Shown here one piece after another: positions 8,401 through 12,552 of a DNA stretch of 12,552 nt; position 1 is the first letter of the stretch, and the number at the start of each line of letters is the position of its first letter. A model generated the notes under the pieces. That model ran no database searches. It was not told where the DNA came from and saw only the letters and a program-made list of their open reading frames with translations. The stretch is taken from positions 1-12,552 of the forward strand of contig NZ_JYJG01000275.1 of assembly GCF_000955955.1 (NCBI RefSeq), written 5' to 3'. This DNA is from Lentzea aerocolonigenes. Its GTDB lineage: Bacteria; Actinomycetota; Actinomycetes; Mycobacteriales; Pseudonocardiaceae. The translations under genes and the position numbers were made by a program.

Positions 8401-9381
8401 GAACACCCGGTGCTGTTCGCCCACGGACAGGCGTGCGTAGAGCGGAAGGATCTCGGTGTTGCGGAGGTCTTCGGCTTTGAGTGCGTCGGCGGTGTCGCGG
8501 ATCTCGCGTTCGCCGGACAGGAACACGAGGACGTCGCCGGGACCTTCGGCCTGCAGTTCGTGGACGGCGTTGATGATGCCCTGGGTCTGGTCGTCCTCTT
8601 CGTCGAGCGGCCGGTAGCGGGTCTCGACGGGGTAGGTGCGGCCGGAGACCTCGATGATCGGGGCGTTGCCGAAGTGGGCGCTGAAGCGTTGCGGGTCGAT
8701 CGTGGCGGAGGTGATCACGATCTTGAGGTCGGGGCGCTGCGGCAGGAGCTGCTTGAGGTAGCCGAGCAGGAAGTCGACGTTGAGGCTGCGTTCGTGGGCC
8801 TCGTCGATGATGATCGTGTCGTATTTGCTGAGGGTCCTGTCGGTCTGGATCTCGGCGAGCAGGATGCCGTCGGTCATGAGCTTGACGAGGGTGTCGTCGC
8901 CGGACTGGTCGGTGAAGCGGACCTTGTAGCCGACGGTGTCGCCGAGCTTGCTGTTCAGCTCTTCCGCGACGCGTTCGGCGACGGTGCGCGCGGCGATCCT
9001 TCTCGGCTGGGTGTGGCCGATCTGGCCGGTGATGCCGCGGCCGAGCTCGAGGCAGATCTTGGGCAGCTGGGTGGTCTTGCCGGAGCCGGTCTCGCCGGCG
9101 ACGATCACGACCTGGTTGTGCGCGATCAGCTCTTTGATGTCGTCCTTGTGCTGGCTGACCGGCAGTTCCTGCGGGTATGTGATCTTGGGGACGGACTCCC
9201 TGCGCAGCGCGACCTTGAGCGCCGCCTCGTCGATCAGGGCGGCGATCTCCTCGGTGATCTTCTTGCGCGCGAGCGGGTCCTTGACCCGGCGTACGCCGTC
9301 GAGGCGCCTGGCGAGCCGGCGTTGATCACGCGGCATGAGCTCGGGCAGGCGTTTGTGCAGTTCAGCGAGCGGGGTGTCCAT
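5497..9381 (-). CDS. hrpA: ATP-dependent RNA helicase HrpA (DEAH box)
   Basis: A full-length 1294-aa HrpA, an NTP-driven 3'-5' RNA helicase; E. coli HrpA has been linked to mRNA processing and to stalled-ribosome rescue. Motifs seen: Walker A GETGSGKT (96-103), TQPRRIAA (motif Ia), DEAH (193-196), SAT (225-227) and motif VI QRKGRCGR (386-393). These are followed by the winged-helix/ratchet and OB-fold region and the long C-terminal DUF3418-type extension characteristic of HrpA. ATG 9381 is used; a TATCCT hexamer at 9391-9396 on this strand could be a -10 that yields a nearly leaderless message. An 18-bp tandem duplication at 6719-6754 repeats the residues ALTTLD in frame. The 174-aa hypothetical follows 18 bp downstream. 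Confidence 0.97.
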   Translation of the reverse strand: MDTPLAELHKRLPELMPRDQRRLARRLDGVRRVKDPLARKKITEEIAALIDEAALKVALRRESVPKITYPQELPVSQHKDDIKELIAHNQVVIVAGETGSGKTTQLPKICLELGRGITGQIGHTQPRRIAARTVAERVAEELNSKLGDTVGYKVRFTDQSGDDTLVKLMTDGILLAEIQTDRTLSKYDTIIIDEAHERSLNVDFLLGYLKQLLPQRPDLKIVITSATIDPQRFSAHFGNAPIIEVSGRTYPVETRYRPLDEEDDQTQGIINAVHELQAEGPGDVLVFLSGEREIRDTADALKAEDLRNTEILPLYARLSVGEQHRVFQKHAGRRIVLATNVAETSLTVPGIKYVIDPGNARISRYSHRLKVQRLPIEPISQASANQRKGRCGRVSEGICIRLYSEDDFEARPEFTDAEILRTNLASVILQMTNIGLGDVAKFPFIDPPDSRNINDGIGLLQELGAINAAEKKLTATGRKLAALPVDPRLGRMVLEADTAGCLKEVMIIAAALSIQDPRERPADQQEAATQQHARFVDSESDFVTFLNLWEYLKEQQKELSGNQFRKRCKAEFLNYLRVREWQDIYLQLRQVAKQIGMQLNEVPGDPRNIHIALLSGLLSHIGVKDILKKQAPGEKRRPLTEFLGARNAKFAIFPGSALAKKPPQWVMAAELVETSRLWGRIVAKIEPEWAERLGEHVIKRQYSEPHWETKRGSVVALEKVTLYGVPIVAGRKVNYGSIDPGLSRELFIRHALVQGEWTTHHRFFHTNRALLEEVEELENRARRRDIVVDEETLYEFYDQRVAPEVVSARHFDSWWKKQKNKNLLTFSKDMLVNDRADVSPDAYPDQWRQGELTLPLSYHFEPGTKNDGITVQLPLPALTTLDALTTLDDDAFSWQIPGLRHELVVALIRSLPKQIRRNFVPVPDVATAVLARIKPEDTSLLHGIERELKALTGVTVHREDWQFDAVPDHLKLTFQVVDEQNRTLAEGKDIAALKEKLRDEVRESLSQAAGHLERTGLTTWDFDSLPRTIEQRQSGITVTAYPSLVDQSSAVAIKVLDTPGRQAYAHRRGVRRLLLMGINSPVKHLQRHLDNAAKLALTRNPHGGVAQLLADCIMAAVDRLMGEPAWDAKSYAAQLKKVQAALNDTTWVVVQEVRKVLEAAHEAELKLSGLKGAPDSAADIRAHLNSLVYKGFVTHTGYDRLPDLVRYLKGISRRIEKLPENPRRDLDWTDKVHQVHAEYRELRAQTPADEPAPELDEIRWMIEELRLSYFAQTIPTRYTVSDKRIYKALDAVPL
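6719..6754 (-). repeat. 18-bp tandem duplication inside hrpA
   Basis: TCCAAAGTGGTCAGTGCG (6719-6736) is followed directly by the same 18 bases with only the last changed (6737-6754). In the protein it doubles ALTTLD to give ALTTLDALTTLDDD just before FSWQIPG. The duplication keeps the frame and falls at a likely loop before the well-conserved W-x-x-P-G-L-R segment. Confidence 0.9.
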
Positions 9382-9605
9382 TTGGGCTCAAGGATAGTCA
9401 GACCTGGCTGGATCCTTCGCGCCAATAACCCCCACGCGCCCTGCCCGCGCGGGGTTCCGGTGCTGCCGGTGGTCGGCGTTCGTTGTGGGTTTCGGTGTGC
9501 GCGCTCGATTGTATGGGTGTTTGTTCGCCTGTTCACCGATAGCGAAGTGATGCTCCGATCGGCGGCCTCCGAAAATTGTCAGACCCCTCCGATAGCGTTG
9601 CGTTC
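9382..9605. other. Divergent intergenic region hrpA / DUF4240 operon
   Basis: A 224-bp gap with no convincing gene. It holds a possible -10 for hrpA (TATCCT on the minus strand, 9391-9396); a GC-rich imperfect hairpin at 9430-9454 (CCCC-A-CGCG, 7-nt loop, CGCG-C-GGGG) without a T-tract; an AT-richer stretch around 9506-9540 with tandem TGTTCGCC/TGTTCACC (9522-9537); and a palindrome CCGATCGG at 9555-9562. The promoter element of the DUF4240 gene follows at 9563-9598. CCGATAGCG occurs twice, at 9536-9544 and 9589-9597, the second copy containing the proposed -10. Confidence 0.6.
9571..9598 (+). promoter_or_regulatory. Promoter element of first DUF4240 gene (RecA-NDp/PafBC-like)
   Basis: TTGTCAGACC (9576-9585) and TAGCGT (9593-9598) stand 11 bp apart counted from TTGTCA, and ATG follows 7 bp after TAGCGT. 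The arrangement resembles the mycobacterial RecA-independent DNA-damage promoter, TTGTCRGTGG-N8-TAnnnT, recognised with the help of PafBC; the GTGG part reads GACC here and the spacing differs by about one base. Almost the same element precedes the next gene at 10210-10237. The distance from the -10 to ATG implies a leaderless transcript. Assignment to PafBC is inference. Confidence 0.6.
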
Positions 9606-10187
9606 ATGGACCTCGATGTCTTCTGGGACCTGGTCGAAAGCTCCGCTACCGCTACCTCTGACCAGCATGAACGCCGCCTGTGGCTGACGTCGCGACTAGC
9701 GGCGCTGCCCCCTGCCGACATTCTCGGTTTCGAGACGTTGTCAAGCGCGTCACGTGGTCGGGTAAACACGTTCTCACACTGGCACGCGGCTTATGTGTTG
9801 TGCGACGGGTTGTGTTCCGCGGAGCAATTCTTCGCGTTCCAGTCGTGGGTGGTGGGGCTGGGCCGGTCGGTGCTGCGCGAGGTCGCGGCGGTGCCGGACG
9901 CGCTGGCCGACGTGCCGGCGGTGCGGACGTTGCTGGCGGTGGGCGCGGACTCGTGGCCGGACAGCGCGTGGCCGTTGTGGGCCGGGCTGGGCCGGGTGTC
10001 GCACGACGCGTTCTTCGAGGCGACCGGTCGGTCGCTGGAGAACGCGTTGAAGGTGCTGGGGTGCGTCCGGGTGACGGACGCGGGCCCGTTCACGGGCGCG
10101 GTGTGGGATCTGGACTCGCCGTTGGAGGCGGCGGTGCGGCTGCCGCGGCTGTGGGAGCTGTCGCAGGGGCTGGAGGAGGCGGCGTGA
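9606..10187 (+). CDS. DUF4240 domain protein A
   Basis: A 193-aa protein of the DUF4240 family, whose function is not known. It shows the family pattern: an N-terminal helix MDLDVFWDLVESS, a HWHAAYVLCDGLCSAEQFFAF core (canonical form W-x-AA-x-V-x-x-GG-x-S-D-D-x-F), SWVVGLGRSVLREVAAVPDALAD, then a variable C-terminal half ending WDLDSPLEAAVRLPRLWEL. It has no signal peptide or membrane segment and is probably cytosolic. ATG 9606 is chosen because it lies 7 bp after the TAGCGT -10-like hexamer and aligns with the start of the neighbouring paralogue; no Shine-Dalgarno is present, in keeping with leaderless translation. The family GG reads CDG here. It is followed after 57 bp by its paralogue, which has its own copy of the promoter. 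Confidence 0.85.
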   Translation: MDLDVFWDLVESSATATSDQHERRLWLTSRLAALPPADILGFETLSSASRGRVNTFSHWHAAYVLCDGLCSAEQFFAFQSWVVGLGRSVLREVAAVPDALADVPAVRTLLAVGADSWPDSAWPLWAGLGRVSHDAFFEATGRSLENALKVLGCVRVTDAGPFTGAVWDLDSPLEAAVRLPRLWELSQGLEEAA

Positions 10188-10209
10188 CCAGGCACGATTC
10201 ACGGCCGCC

Positions 10210-10237
10210 GAAAATTGTCAGACCCCCTCGCTAGCGT
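10210..10237 (+). promoter_or_regulatory. Promoter element of second DUF4240 gene (RecA-NDp/PafBC-like)
   Basis: TTGTCAGACC (10215-10224) and TAGCGT (10232-10237) repeat the element found before the first DUF4240 gene, with identical spacing (11 bp) and an identical 7-bp distance to ATG. The 25-bp block 10202-10226 matches 9563-9587 at 24 positions, higher conservation than the coding regions of the two genes. It sits in the 57-bp gap between the genes, so the second gene can be transcribed independently. Confidence 0.6.
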
Positions 10238-10244
10238 GCTCGTC

Positions 10245-11126
10245 ATGGACCTGAACGCGTTCTGGGCCCTGGTCGAGAGGTCGGCTTCCGAGACCTCCGG
10301 CCAGGACCGGCGGCTGGAGTGGCTGGTGGCCGCTCTGTCGGCTCCGCTGTCCTCTTCGGAGGACGCCGAGTTGCCGATGCGGCTGTCCTCAGCGGCGGCT
10401 CCTTCTCCGGCCTTCTCGTCGGCTCCGCTGTCGTCTTCGGAGGGCGTCGAGCTGCCGATGCGGCTGTCCCCGGAAGCGGCTTCCTCTCCGGCTTTCTCGT
10501 CGGCTCGGCTGTCCTCTTCGGAGGTTGCAGGACCACCGATGCCGTTGTCCCCGGCGACGGTCCCTTCTTCGGCTTCCTCGCCGGAGGACGCCGTGGTGCC
10601 GGGTGCGCTGTCCTCGTCGGCTCGGCTGTCCCCGGTAGCGGCATCGGCCTCCACAACGCCCTCCTCTTCGTCGGAGCGAGCTGTGGAGTTCGCGCTGCGC
10701 CTGGACGAGGTGCGGCGCCGGGTGGACACGTGGACGCACTGGCAGGCGGCGGACGTGATCTGCGGCGGCCTGTGCTCGGACGACGGGTTCTTCTACTTCC
10801 AGGCGTGGCTGGCCGGCCAGGGCCGGGCGGTGTTCGAGTCGGTCGCGGCGTCGCCGGACGCGTTGGCTGATCTGCCGCACGTCCAGTTCTTGGCCTCGCG
10901 TGGTGGCGTGCACGCGTGGGCCGATGACGACTGGCCGGCGTGGGAGGGCCTCGACTACGTGGCGGCCGAGGCGTTCGACGGTGATCTGGAGGCCGTTCTG
11001 GCCTCGCGCGGCTTGCAGGTGCTGGTGTCGCCGGAGCCTGAGGGCGAGCGGTGGGACTTCGCGGATCCGGCGGAGATCTCGGCGCGGGTTCCGCGGTTGG
11101 GTGCGTTGTTCGGGAAGGTGGCGTGA
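10245..11126 (+). CDS. DUF4240 domain protein B with internal repeat insertion
   Basis: A 293-aa paralogue of the preceding protein, 100 residues longer. The N-terminal helix MDLNAFWALVERS and the core WTHWQAADVICGGLCSDDGF, FYFQAWLAGQGRAVFES and ASPDALADLPHVQ are closer to the DUF4240 consensus than those of protein A. Between about residues 32 and 143 lies a Ser/Ala/Pro-rich insertion made of three 27-residue units (32-58, 59-85, 86-112) and a degenerate tail; the domain resumes near SERAVEFALRLDEVRRRV. The insertion is likely disordered. ATG 10245 lies 7 bp after a TAGCGT -10-like hexamer and matches the paralogue's start; no Shine-Dalgarno is seen. Its TGA overlaps the ATG of the next gene. 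Function unknown. Confidence 0.85.
   Translation: MDLNAFWALVERSASETSGQDRRLEWLVAALSAPLSSSEDAELPMRLSSAAAPSPAFSSAPLSSSEGVELPMRLSPEAASSPAFSSARLSSSEVAGPPMPLSPATVPSSASSPEDAVVPGALSSSARLSPVAASASTTPSSSSERAVEFALRLDEVRRRVDTWTHWQAADVICGGLCSDDGFFYFQAWLAGQGRAVFESVAASPDALADLPHVQFLASRGGVHAWADDDWPAWEGLDYVAAEAFDGDLEAVLASRGLQVLVSPEPEGERWDFADPAEISARVPRLGALFGKVA
10338..10580 (+). repeat. Three 81-bp tandem repeats inside DUF4240 gene B
   Basis: Units start at 10338, 10419 and 10500, each with TCGGCTCSGCTGTC. Units 1 and 2 agree at about 70 of 81 positions by hand alignment; unit 3 is more diverged, and a partial fourth copy (TCGGCTCGGCTGTCC) recurs near 10618-10632. Each encodes 27 residues of the form SAPLSSSE..ELPMRLS...SPAFS. 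The unit is a multiple of three, so the frame is kept in every copy number. Confidence 0.92.
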
Positions 11127-11452
11127 TGGACGTGCCGGTGGATGTGGTGCTGTGGCGGGCTCCTGGCCCGGCGTCGTCGGCGGAGGCGGCGGCCCGCTAC
11201 GCCGAGCTGCGGTCCTCGCCGCTGGGCGCGTTCGACCCGCAGGTGGCGGCGTTCGTGCGCGAGTTGCGCCAGACCTCCCCTGATCCGTCGTCGCCGGTGT
11301 CGTGGAACGAGGCGCTGACGGTCGGTTCGGACGCGGTGATCGTGCACGTGGTGTGGCCGGGCCGGCAGCAGGTGCTGGACCTGGTGGCGCTGCTGGCGGC
11401 CCGGCACGGCCTGGCGTGTTACGAGCCGGCGCGCCAGGTGGCGATGTCCTGA
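11126..11452 (+). CDS. Small hypothetical protein coupled to DUF4240 B
   Basis: A 108-aa acidic, soluble-looking protein. Its ATG shares the A of the upstream TGA (TGATG), with a GGGAAGG ribosome-binding stretch, so it is translationally coupled to the DUF4240 gene. It opens MDVPVDVVLWRAP, has a helical middle (AAARYAELRSS, VAAFVRELRQ) and ends with VHVVWPGRQQVLDLVALLAA, RHGLACYEPARQVA. The layout resembles a widespread actinobacterial group of small uncharacterised proteins beginning like SFDLAVWEG and ending HGLVCYDPQ; this is recalled, not searched. Function unknown. Its last 34 bp overlap the convergent deaminase gene. Confidence 0.8.
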   Translation: MDVPVDVVLWRAPGPASSAEAAARYAELRSSPLGAFDPQVAAFVRELRQTSPDPSSPVSWNEALTVGSDAVIVHVVWPGRQQVLDLVALLAARHGLACYEPARQVAMS

Positions 11453-12393
11453 CGCAGCAACGCCTTCGTGTCCCGCGGCGCGAAGGAGGCGTCGACGGCG
11501 CTGGTCGCGATGGCGGCGATCGTGTCGTCGTCGAAGCCGAGCTCGTCGCGCAGCAGCTGGTACTCGCCGGTCAGCGTGGTGCCGGTCGAGGCCGGGATGT
11601 CGGTGCTGAGCGTGACGGTCAGCCCGGCCCGCATGAGTCGTGGCAACGGATGAGAGGAGACGGATTCGACCAGTCCCAGCACGACGTTGGACGAGGGACA
11701 CACCTCCAGCGGCACGGCGCGGTCTCTGAGCAGCGCGACGACCTCCGGATCGTCGAGCGCCCGGAACCCGTGCCCGATCCGGTCAGCGAGCCCCACGGTC
11801 ACGGCCTCGGCGACACTCGGCGCCCCGCAGCACTCCCCGGCGTGGTGCACGAGCCCGATCCCGGCCTCCCGCGCGTCCCGGAACACGGCGGCGAACGGCG
11901 TGAGCGGAAACTCCTCCGCGCCCGCCATCCCGATCGCCACGACCTCCGGGTGCGCGACCGCGAGCCGAAGCGACTCCTGAAACCTCGCGACCGGCCGTTT
12001 CCTGGGGTGGTCCACGATCACACGGCACTCGATGCCGTGGGCGGCCTGTCCTGCGGCGAGCCCGGCCAACACCGCCTCGAGCGGCATGTCCGGATCCCGA
12101 AGCCGTTCCCCGTGCGCAGCCGCGGTGAACGTGACCTCGGCGTACCGGGTCCCCTGCGCTGCTTCCTCGGCGCAGAACTCGTACGCGATCCGGCTGAAGT
12201 CCTCGGCTCGCCGCAGGCAGTCCCGCACGGCCCCGTTGTGCGCCGCGAACTGCCCGAACCCGCTGTACGCCCCGTCGTGCGCCGGCACCTCGACCCCGTG
12301 GTGCTCCGCGAGCTCGGCGACGGTGTCCGCGCGGACCGTGCTCTCCAGGTGCACGTGCAGGTGAGCCTTGGGCAAAGCGGCAAGATCACGCAT
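11419..12393 (-). CDS. Adenosine deaminase-family amidohydrolase
   Basis: A 324-aa cytosolic zinc hydrolase of the adenosine/AMP deaminase superfamily, of usual length. Zn ligands His13 and His15 lie in LHVHLE, His184 and catalytic Glu187 in HHAGE, and the IGHG His is 209. The metal/substrate motif that normally reads T/S-D-D-P is STDIP: Asp265 is kept but the second Asp, which contacts the purine N7 in classical enzymes, is Ile266. It may therefore act on another purine or a related substrate; adenosine deaminase (add) remains the default name. ATG 12393 is chosen because the LPKAHLHVHLE start is typical; TAGCGT 8 bp upstream on this strand suggests a nearly leaderless message. The 3' end overlaps the small plus-strand gene. 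Confidence 0.9.
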   Translation of the reverse strand: MRDLAALPKAHLHVHLESTVRADTVAELAEHHGVEVPAHDGAYSGFGQFAAHNGAVRDCLRRAEDFSRIAYEFCAEEAAQGTRYAEVTFTAAAHGERLRDPDMPLEAVLAGLAAGQAAHGIECRVIVDHPRKRPVARFQESLRLAVAHPEVVAIGMAGAEEFPLTPFAAVFRDAREAGIGLVHHAGECCGAPSVAEAVTVGLADRIGHGFRALDDPEVVALLRDRAVPLEVCPSSNVVLGLVESVSSHPLPRLMRAGLTVTLSTDIPASTGTTLTGEYQLLRDELGFDDDTIAAIATSAVDASFAPRDTKALLRQDIATWRAGS

Positions 12394-12401
12394 GGCCCGC
12401 G

Positions 12402-12407
12402 ACGCTA
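12402..12407 (-). promoter_or_regulatory. -10-like hexamer of the deaminase gene
   Basis: TAGCGT on the minus strand ends 8 bp before the deaminase ATG, the same hexamer as before both DUF4240 genes, but without the TTGTCA element upstream. It fits a leaderless or near-leaderless actinobacterial promoter. No -35 match is seen. Confidence 0.4.
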
Positions 12408-12424
12408 CCCAGCCCCGCCGCCCG

Positions 12425-12447
12425 CGCGCCCTCCTTTTTCGGGCGCG
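12425..12447. other. Inverted repeat upstream of the deaminase gene
   Basis: CGCGCCC (12425-12431) and GGGCGCG (12441-12447) form a perfect 7-bp stem around a 9-nt loop containing five T's. Neither strand has a T-tract after the stem, so it is not a classical terminator. A second perfect 7-bp stem, CGGACGG/CCGTCCG, lies at 12491-12511. No gene is seen between 12394 and the window end. Confidence 0.45.
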
Positions 12448-12552
12448 ACTGTGCCTCGCGCCGTCCTGCCCGGCCAACCGTGGGGTCACTCGGACGGGCG
12501 AACTCCGTCCGGATCCACGCCTGACGCCCTCTAGACGGCTGATTCCAAGGGG

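Noticed and set aside
9395..9404. TAGTCAGACC, one base from the TTGTCAGACC promoter element
   Set aside because: No TAnnnT at the right distance and no gene start nearby in that direction; likely chance or a remnant.
9430..9454. GC-rich hairpin as a terminator
   Set aside because: The stem has a mismatch and no T-tract on either strand; it lies between divergent promoters where a terminator is not expected.
6475..9687. Open frame of over 1000 codons on the plus strand opposite hrpA
   Set aside because: It is antisense to a clear full-length helicase, has low-complexity Asp/Val/Gly-rich composition and follows from GC-rich third positions.
10338..10580. CRISPR array or mobile element from the regular repeats
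   Set aside because: The units are contiguous without spacers, coding throughout and in frame with the surrounding domain.
10199..10870. Open frames on both strands through the 81-bp repeats
   Set aside because: A repeat unit divisible by three keeps alternative frames open. Only the frame from 10245 continues into recognisable DUF4240 sequence on both sides.
12425..12511. Two stem-loops as terminators or part of a tRNA
   Set aside because: T's are in the loop rather than after the stem, and no T-arm or acceptor pairing for a tRNA could be found on either strand.

Overview
The window is high-GC DNA with strong third-position GC bias, GTG starts, very tight gene packing and a tail of actinobacterial families (DUF4240, HxlR, HrpA helicase). 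It looks like a chromosomal segment of a filamentous actinomycete, possibly Pseudonocardiaceae (Lentzea, Saccharothrix or Amycolatopsis type). The genus guess is an inference from style. I see no tRNA, rRNA, insertion sequence, phage gene or CRISPR array.

Layout. 1-306 is the 3' end of an alpha/beta hydrolase. It converges on a LacI-family repressor (295-1329, minus). The repressor is divergent from a three-gene sugar ABC importer, frcB-frcC-frcA (1487-4270, plus), whose binding protein closely resembles the rhizobial fructose-binding protein FrcB. Two copies of a TACGTCAAC/GTTGACGTA palindrome lie between repressor and importer, one near each gene, which suggests LacI control of both directions. 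Next comes a divergent pair, a SnoaL/NTF2-like protein (minus) and an HxlR regulator (plus), with a 7-4-7 inverted repeat between them. A minus-strand pair follows: hrpA, the DEAH-box RNA helicase (5497-9381), and an unrecognised 174-aa protein 18 bp downstream of it.

The most unusual part is 9563-11452 on the plus strand: two tandem DUF4240 paralogues and a small coupled protein. Each DUF4240 gene has its own nearly identical upstream element (TTGTCAGACCCC, 11 bp from TTGTCA to TAGCGT, then ATG 7 bp later). The element resembles the actinobacterial RecA-independent DNA-damage promoter used by PafBC and suggests leaderless transcripts. The second paralogue carries an in-frame Ser/Pro/Ala-rich insertion of about 100 residues built from three 81-bp repeats inside the DUF4240 domain. 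The window ends with a minus-strand adenosine-deaminase-family enzyme in which the usual Asp-Asp metal/substrate motif reads Asp-Ile.

All four convergent gene junctions overlap at their 3' ends (12, 4, 27 and 34 bp), so no space exists there for ordinary intrinsic terminators.
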